From: Pseudomonadota bacterium
GTDB taxonomy: Bacteria > Pseudomonadota > Alphaproteobacteria > Rhodobacterales > Rhodobacteraceae
NCBI GenBank assembly: GCA_021845805.1
Contig: JAJZVD010000023.1
Span: 1 to 51,981 of the forward strand
Reading direction: 5' to 3'
Length of the DNA: 51,981 nt
The notes beneath the pieces are model-generated. The model was not told the DNA's origin, searched no databases, and saw nothing but the letters and a program-made list of their open reading frames with translations. How positions within the stretch are numbered: position 1 is the first letter of the stretch; each line of letters begins with the position of its first letter. A program made the position numbers and the translations under genes. This document shows positions 46,922 to 51,981 of the stretch, piece after piece.

Positions 46922-49055
46922 CGGCCCCCTCCATCACCTCGGCGTCGTCGCCCTCCAGATCCTCCTCCAGCGCGTCGTCTTCGTCGGCCGTTGACTCATC
47001 CGAGGGTGACACGATCTCGATGTGCCGAACATCGAGTTTACCGGTGACAACATCGGCGATCAGGCGCTCGCGGTATTCCTCAATCAAGCGAATTTCTGCA
47101 TGGACTTTTTCGGCAGCTTGATTCAGTTCATCAAGGTCTTCGTCGATCTTATTTGCGATCTCGCCCTGCTCGTTAGCGTCTGCAACAGGAACGAATATTG
47201 CGCCGAGGGCGGGCTTGGTGATGTGCACCAGCCCAATGATGCCATGAGCATTGTCTTCGACATGCTTCGTTACGGCCCGCAAGAGGTAATAGAAGTACTT
47301 GCGGTGGAAATCATAACCTTCGAGTTTGAAAATGTGCTGATTCAGATAAGCCGGAAAATCGCGCGTCCATTCAAAGGATCCGAATGAGGTTCCCCGGTTT
47401 CCAGACCAGGCGAACACTAGGTCACCGGTCTGAATAAGCATGTTTTCCGGAAGGTCGGTCCTGTCAGTGTAGTTGAAGTGATCGCCGCCATTTAGATTCT
47501 CGATCCGGATGATGGGAACGCCCTCATCTTTCCAGTCAGCCGGCTTGAATGCGATGCCATTCGAAAATTTGGTGAGATACTTGAGACGCTTGACTTCCCA
47601 ATGTGCCGGAACCTCGGGCATCCAGTCGATACCGGTGGGCTTAATCGGGGCGTCCGGGTTCACGCCGCGCGTGACGGCCCGAATGATGATCGCCTGCTTC
47701 TGCTCGTTCAACAGACCGATCAGCCGCCGCTTGTTGCGGATCAGACGAGCCGTCAAACGGCCATGAGAATCAAGGACATCGGCAATGCGAGTCTGTTCCT
47801 CGGTCGGAGGAAAAGCAGATGGCATCTGCTTGAACTCGTCCCAATAGAGTCGGTTGCGGTCTGACACGATGCCCCGCGAGAATTTGTTCACTTCGCGCAT
47901 GTAGGCAGGCGTGCGGAAAAGATAGGAGTAGTAGCGCGGATCAACCTCGCTGAACGGTCGGGCAACGACATAGGCCGGGCTGATGAGGCCGTCCACCGGG
48001 GCGACACCCACTGCGCCCTGCCACATCCGCATCATGTTGTAGGCGATATCGCCCTTCGCCGCGCGCTTATATTTGCTGCGATCGGTCATCTGCTGCTTGC
48101 GCGCGCCGTTTTCCATGTCTCGAACGCGGACGCCCGTGCGCAGTGAAACCTCCAGGATCGGCAGTTTCTCAAAGCCAGTCTCAACACGCTCGGCGAACAA
48201 GCGGCCGTTGCGACGCACATCCCAATGCTCCGGGACCTCACCAAGCCAAGGCAGACCGCTGTCGCGATACCGAGGGAAGCGGACCGGTTCGTTTCGGCGT
48301 TTCACAGCTTCGACGGGAGGCTTGGCATCCGCGGACTTGGTTTCTGCAATCATGGGCTGCTCAAATAGGGATGGCTGGGGGTCGCTGGGCGGTGCCGGGT
48401 CGGCATCGACATGAGACGGCCGCCGAGGGGGCCAGCCGGGGATCTCGGCATTGGGCGCGGCCTGGACTGCCTCGATGGGCTGGCCGAACAGAAGAAACTC
48501 GGTGATCGCCAGCGGCTCGATGAACCGCAAGCTTTCCGCCTCGTCGCCCTTCAGCTGCTCGCGCAGCTCCATCAGCAGCCGCCCGAGCACGTTCATGCCG
48601 ACGAGCGTGCCATCGTCGGAATCCTTCGCACCCCAGAAATCGTCCTTGCTGGATTGCTCGACGATTGGGCGCTCCCCCGTTGCCAACAGCAGCCTGCCGA
48701 ACTCGCGCCAGTTCTGCGCCAGCTTCACACGCAGGCACCACCGCATGATCTTGACCCGCACAAAGTCCCAATCCTGCCGGGACACCCGCCGGTAAGGCTT
48801 GCTGCGCATTTTGGCCGTCATCGGGCTGTTCTCGCCGATGATGAGTTGCTGCACTTCGGGCATGTGTGGAAAGCGGCAGGCCTGGTACAGCGCTTCCGAC
48901 GTACGAATCCGAGCCCCGTTCACCCTTAGCGGGAACCCGGGGGCCATGTTCGACAGACCACCGAACCGTTCATTCGTCTTCAGGAAGACGACACTGGTCT
49001 CCCGAACATAGACCCGGGTCTGGTTGCTCTGGCGAGAGTCAGAAGTCGAAGTCAT
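46908..49055 (-). CDS. hsdS: NADAR domain fused to type I restriction specificity subunit (HsdS)
   Basis: 715 aa from ATG 49055 (AGAGG 9 bases upstream; longer starts to 49133 possible). Residues about 24-170 form a NADAR (YbiA-like) domain: FLKTNERFGGLSNMAP, the EALYQACRF helix with Glu54, DDFWG (139-142, Trp141) and NVLGRLLMELREQL (155-168). NADAR proteins hydrolyse N-glycosidic bonds of riboflavin-pathway intermediates or remove ADP-ribose from guanine. After a Pro-rich linker comes a complete HsdS: two target-recognition domains (about 265-420 and 475-630, each opening with a W-L-G/M-P-EVP-HW motif), central helices (420-460) and a C-terminal helix (630-675). An acidic tail (684-715) ends it. 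It overlaps the preceding gene by 17 bases and hsdR by 14. Confidence 0.9.
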   Translation of the reverse strand: MTSTSDSRQSNQTRVYVRETSVVFLKTNERFGGLSNMAPGFPLRVNGARIRTSEALYQACRFPHMPEVQQLIIGENSPMTAKMRSKPYRRVSRQDWDFVRVKIMRWCLRVKLAQNWREFGRLLLATGERPIVEQSSKDDFWGAKDSDDGTLVGMNVLGRLLMELREQLKGDEAESLRFIEPLAITEFLLFGQPIEAVQAAPNAEIPGWPPRRPSHVDADPAPPSDPQPSLFEQPMIAETKSADAKPPVEAVKRRNEPVRFPRYRDSGLPWLGEVPEHWDVRRNGRLFAERVETGFEKLPILEVSLRTGVRVRDMENGARKQQMTDRSKYKRAAKGDIAYNMMRMWQGAVGVAPVDGLISPAYVVARPFSEVDPRYYSYLFRTPAYMREVNKFSRGIVSDRNRLYWDEFKQMPSAFPPTEEQTRIADVLDSHGRLTARLIRNKRRLIGLLNEQKQAIIIRAVTRGVNPDAPIKPTGIDWMPEVPAHWEVKRLKYLTKFSNGIAFKPADWKDEGVPIIRIENLNGGDHFNYTDRTDLPENMLIQTGDLVFAWSGNRGTSFGSFEWTRDFPAYLNQHIFKLEGYDFHRKYFYYLLRAVTKHVEDNAHGIIGLVHITKPALGAIFVPVADANEQGEIANKIDEDLDELNQAAEKVHAEIRLIEEYRERLIADVVTGKLDVRHIEIVSPSDESTADEDDALEEDLEGDDAEVMEGADADN

Positions 49056-50085
49056 CAAGGTTGACCTCTCGTTCATAGGTTCTGCGTTGCAGCAGGGGGT
49101 ACCATCTGCTGAACGGGTGATTATGGTGTGCATTTGGATCGCCCCACCACAGCGCCAAGGGAGCGTTGTTGGGGCAGTTTCGGTAAGTCACGATTGTCGA
49201 CCCAAATCCCACGCCAAAGCTGCTGAAGCCTAAGGGTCGCATAATCTGGCTGGGGTTTTGACAGAGCCCCCTAATCCTGACCCCAGCGCGAAGGAACTCG
49301 CGCTCGAGGAGCTGCCGCCCTTCTTCAGAGGAGAAGATCTCGATTTTAGGCTTGCCGCCTGGCTGACGAGGCTCTAGTGGGAAGCGCCCTTGTTGCTCCA
49401 AATAGGCTGCCACAGCAGGATCGTCTGGTACCGTTGCGGGCCATAGAACTTCTGACACGTTACGGGAGGATTTTCGATTTTCGATTCGAGCAGCAGCCCA
49501 AACATGAAGTTCGATTTCTTTTCCAGCTGCTGCGGCGACTTCCTTAAGGCTTTTCGTGCACTGCCATTCGCCAAGTGTATGGGTGGCGATCACCAATATG
49601 TGCAGAACAGCCTTTGCTGGCGCGGCATCCCTGATCCATGCAGTCAAATCACTCTTCACACGCCCGCCTGTGAAGATCACGTCGTCAAGATAGATGTATG
49701 CTCCACCAGCAGCGCCGCACGCATCAAGATCCAGGCCACATTTCTCCAACAAGGACTCCCCAAAAAGTCCCCTTATATGGGTCTGGCTTTGACCGTTTTG
49801 CTGTATGTCTAGCAGATGTGCGCGCGACCAGAATCTTGCTGCATTCTCACCAGTCATTTCCTTGTGAATAATCTGCTCAGAAAAGAAGCCCTTGATCCAT
49901 TCCTGTGAGAGGTAGGTTTGCTTTAGGACATGGTTCAATTCACGGAGGATCGGCAGCTGAACACCCGCGTCAAACTGGTTGATCCAACGATTGACATGCG
50001 CCGGCGTCGGCGCAGGCAGATCACCTTCGCGGTAGTCGGCGGTTGTCGTTGCTATCGATGCAAGCAGGTCATCCCGTTCTGCCAT
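49039..50085 (-). CDS. Phosphoribosyltransferase-like protein of a conflict system
   Basis: 348 aa. Residues 130-143 (YIYLDDVIFTGGRV) match the PRPP-binding loop of type I phosphoribosyltransferases, including the Asp-Asp pair and a Thr-Gly-Gly turn. A strand HILVIATHT (about 162-170) follows in the Rossmann-like core. The N-terminal 100 residues are helical; the C-terminus (from about residue 260) has no recognised domain. It resembles phosphoribosyltransferase-like proteins encoded beside restriction systems. Substrate unknown. It lies between hsdM (126-bp gap) and the NADAR-hsdS gene (17-bp overlap) on the same strand, and its base composition is the most A+T-rich of the island. Confidence 0.75.
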   Translation of the reverse strand: MAERDDLLASIATTTADYREGDLPAPTPAHVNRWINQFDAGVQLPILRELNHVLKQTYLSQEWIKGFFSEQIIHKEMTGENAARFWSRAHLLDIQQNGQSQTHIRGLFGESLLEKCGLDLDACGAAGGAYIYLDDVIFTGGRVKSDLTAWIRDAAPAKAVLHILVIATHTLGEWQCTKSLKEVAAAAGKEIELHVWAAARIENRKSSRNVSEVLWPATVPDDPAVAAYLEQQGRFPLEPRQPGGKPKIEIFSSEEGRQLLEREFLRAGVRIRGLCQNPSQIMRPLGFSSFGVGFGSTIVTYRNCPNNAPLALWWGDPNAHHNHPFSRWYPLLQRRTYEREVNLDDFDF

Positions 50086-50211
50086 TTATTGAAACTCCGC
50101 GCTGGCAACTGTTTCAAGATTCAATTTAGAGCCCCTTAGAATAGATCTTGATCTTCTGCGCCAGCAGCTTGCGGCGTTAAGGGGTGACGGGATTGCGTTG
50201 GATGGCCACAC

Positions 50212-51981
50212 TCAGTTTCCTCCCGTTAGCACGTCTTCAAGCAGGCCCTCGGTTTCCTGCTCCAGCGCGCGGATGTCGGCCTCGATCTCTTGGAGCGTTC
50301 TCAGCGGCTGCGGCTTGTAGAAGTGCCGCGTGAAGCTGATCTCGTAGCCAATCACCGTCTTTGAGGCATCGATCCATGCATCGGGCGCATGCGGCAGCAC
50401 CTCGCGCCGGACGAAGGCTTCGATGCCGCCGTCCTCAAGGAACGGCACCTGCTCGGTGTCCCGCAGGTCCGGATCCGGCTCGTATTCCACGACAGCCTGC
50501 TTGCCGTCGATGGTGGTGCAATAGCTGCCGTGAAGCGCGTGGTGGTCGACTTCAGTGCCTGCTTTCGGCTTCGTGACCTTTCGGATGACTGGCGCCGCCT
50601 CGGCCGCCTTCACGCCCAGCGCCGACATCAGCAGCTTCTGCCGCTTGGCGGTCATCCGGATACCAAGCTCGGCGGCCGCCGCCTCGACCTGCGCGACGAG
50701 GCGGTTGAAGTCGAGATGCGGTCCGGCACCCGTATGCGAGGCGACGGCCTCGACGGCGCGCGCCAGATCGCCCTCGCCCACATCGGCGCAGGAGTTGCGG
50801 AAGCGGCGCATTGCGACATCCGACAGCTCGACCTTCAGGCGCAACGGGCGCTCGATGGTGACCTTCCAATAGCCGAAGGCCGCGTTGGGGAAGATCTTCG
50901 ACGTCTCGTCCTCGCGGCCCTGCATGAACGCATCGGTGATCCGTCGAAGATCGTCGGGCCCCAATTCGCAATTCTTCTTGCCGAGGTTCTTGCGGAGCGG
51001 CCTGAACCAGGAAGTGGCGTCGATTAGCTGGACCCTGCCGCGGCGGTGGTCTGCCTTGCGGTTGCTGAGCACCCAGATGTAGGTCGCGATCCCTGTATTG
51101 TAGAAAATGTTCAGCGGCAGGGCGATAATGGCTTCAAGCCAGTCATTCTCGATCACCCAGCGCCGGACGTTGCTCTCGCCCGACCCGGCGTCGCCGGTAA
51201 ACAGTGAAGATCCGTTGTGAACCTCGGCAATGCGGCTGCCGAGTGGCGAGGCCGTCTTCATCTTGTTTAGCATGTTGGCCAGAAACACCATCTGGCCGTC
51301 ACTCGACCGGGTGATCAGGCTGAATTCCGGGTCGCCGCCGTGTTCGATCAGGAAGCGAGGATCGCGAATGTCCTTCTTCCCGCCCATGCGTTCGAGATCG
51401 GTTTTCCAGGATTTGCCATAAGGGGGGTTCGACAGCATGAAGTCGAACTCGTGGGAGGGGAATGCGTCCGACGAGAGCGTGGAGCCGAATTTCATGTTCT
51501 CGGCTTCGAGCCCTTCGCCCTTCAGGATCAGGTCAGCCTTGCTGATTGCGAAGGTCTCAGGGTTGACCTCCTGCCCATACAGATGGACCGAGACCTCCCT
51601 GCCGTGTTCGATCGCGAGCCTGGTAAAGGTCTCTTCCGCCACGGTCAGCATGCCGCCGGTGCCGCATGCCCCGTCATATACGAGGTATGTGCCCGACTGG
51701 ATGTCGTCGGCGATCGGCATGAAAATGAGATGTGACATGAGTTCCACCACATCGCGCGGTGTGAAGTGCTCGCCAGCTTCCTCGTTGTTCTCTTCGTTGA
51801 AGCGCCGGATCAGCTCCTCGAAGATCGTGCCCATGGAGTGGTTGTCGAGGCCCGGCAGCCGAACGGTGTCATCGGCATGCAGTACCGGCTTCGGGCTTAG
51901 GTTGACCGATGGGTCGAGGAATTTCTCGATCAGGAAACCGAGCGCGTCGGCTTCGACTAAGGTCGGAATCTGATTGCGGAA
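50212..51981 (-). CDS. hsdM: Type I restriction N6-adenine methyltransferase subunit M (5' end outside window)
   Basis: 590 visible residues; the frame is open to the window edge at 51981, so the start lies beyond. HsdM methylates adenine at the HsdS target. The SAM motif DGACGTGGML (visible residues about 103-112) and catalytic NPPYGKSW (185-192) are present, preceded by EHFTPRDVVELM. A long C-terminal region ends LEQETEGLLEDVLTGG. It is separated from the phosphoribosyltransferase-like gene by 126 bases without a recognised feature. Confidence 0.95.
   Translation of the reverse strand, partial: FRNQIPTLVEADALGFLIEKFLDPSVNLSPKPVLHADDTVRLPGLDNHSMGTIFEELIRRFNEENNEEAGEHFTPRDVVELMSHLIFMPIADDIQSGTYLVYDGACGTGGMLTVAEETFTRLAIEHGREVSVHLYGQEVNPETFAISKADLILKGEGLEAENMKFGSTLSSDAFPSHEFDFMLSNPPYGKSWKTDLERMGGKKDIRDPRFLIEHGGDPEFSLITRSSDGQMVFLANMLNKMKTASPLGSRIAEVHNGSSLFTGDAGSGESNVRRWVIENDWLEAIIALPLNIFYNTGIATYIWVLSNRKADHRRGRVQLIDATSWFRPLRKNLGKKNCELGPDDLRRITDAFMQGREDETSKIFPNAAFGYWKVTIERPLRLKVELSDVAMRRFRNSCADVGEGDLARAVEAVASHTGAGPHLDFNRLVAQVEAAAAELGIRMTAKRQKLLMSALGVKAAEAAPVIRKVTKPKAGTEVDHHALHGSYCTTIDGKQAVVEYEPDPDLRDTEQVPFLEDGGIEAFVRREVLPHAPDAWIDASKTVIGYEISFTRHFYKPQPLRTLQEIEADIRALEQETEGLLEDVLTGGN

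Overview
The window comes from the chromosome of an alphaproteobacterium of the Rhodobacteraceae (Rhodobacter/Paracoccus type). The evidence is a very high G+C content, the CckA-CtrA pathway phosphotransferase ChpT, an hflK-hflC-DUF2065-degP cluster, an olsB-olsA ornithine-lipid pair, an rplU-rpmA-GNAT-obgE-proB-proA run, and GC-rich hairpins followed by a conserved tail of the ACCCCC..GGATA.TTG..GACAGAAAATGGGG type. The genus cannot be fixed from the sequence alone.

Positions 1-23100 are dense core genome. A plus-strand run (thrC fragment, M16 peptidase, GNAT, DUF1697, FAD-linked oxidase) is followed by the minus-strand mtnP-apt salvage pair, a flavin reductase, a GNAT, an EcsC-family gene and an exported possible L,D-transpeptidase. 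The minus-strand block lysC-ptsP lies near an SDR, a DUF1178 protein and a NUDIX hydrolase. Then come gpx, a histone-deacetylase-like hydrolase and thpR (overlapping, plus strand), terC-exoD (minus strand), a DUF2177 protein, a GNAT, a cupin and a TPR-sulfotransferase fusion.

Positions 23100-24900 are a small variable patch beside a tRNA-Ser(CGA) gene. It holds a short ORF translationally coupled to an XRE-HTH/HGGxSTG fusion, and a small exported hypothetical protein. Positions 24900-43700 return to core genome: a DUF2059 protein, rplU-rpmA, two GNATs, obgE-proB-proA, chpT opposite a DUF3553 gene, olsB-olsA, a thiamine-phosphate-synthase-like gene, sdaA, a GST, rpiA-gor, and hflK-hflC-(frameshifted DUF2065)-degP, ending at tRNA-Ser(TGA).

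Positions 43700-51981 are a lower-GC island directly behind tRNA-Ser(TGA), all on the minus strand and running off the window edge. It encodes an extended type I restriction-modification system in the order hsdM, a phosphoribosyltransferase-like gene, hsdS, hsdR. The hsdS product carries an N-terminal NADAR domain (ADP-ribose/guanine N-glycosidase family), and the genes from the phosphoribosyltransferase onward overlap. This is the most unusual part of the window: a DNA-targeting subunit fused to an ADP-ribose-related enzyme and coupled to a PRPP-fold protein suggests restriction joined to nucleotide or ADP-ribose chemistry.
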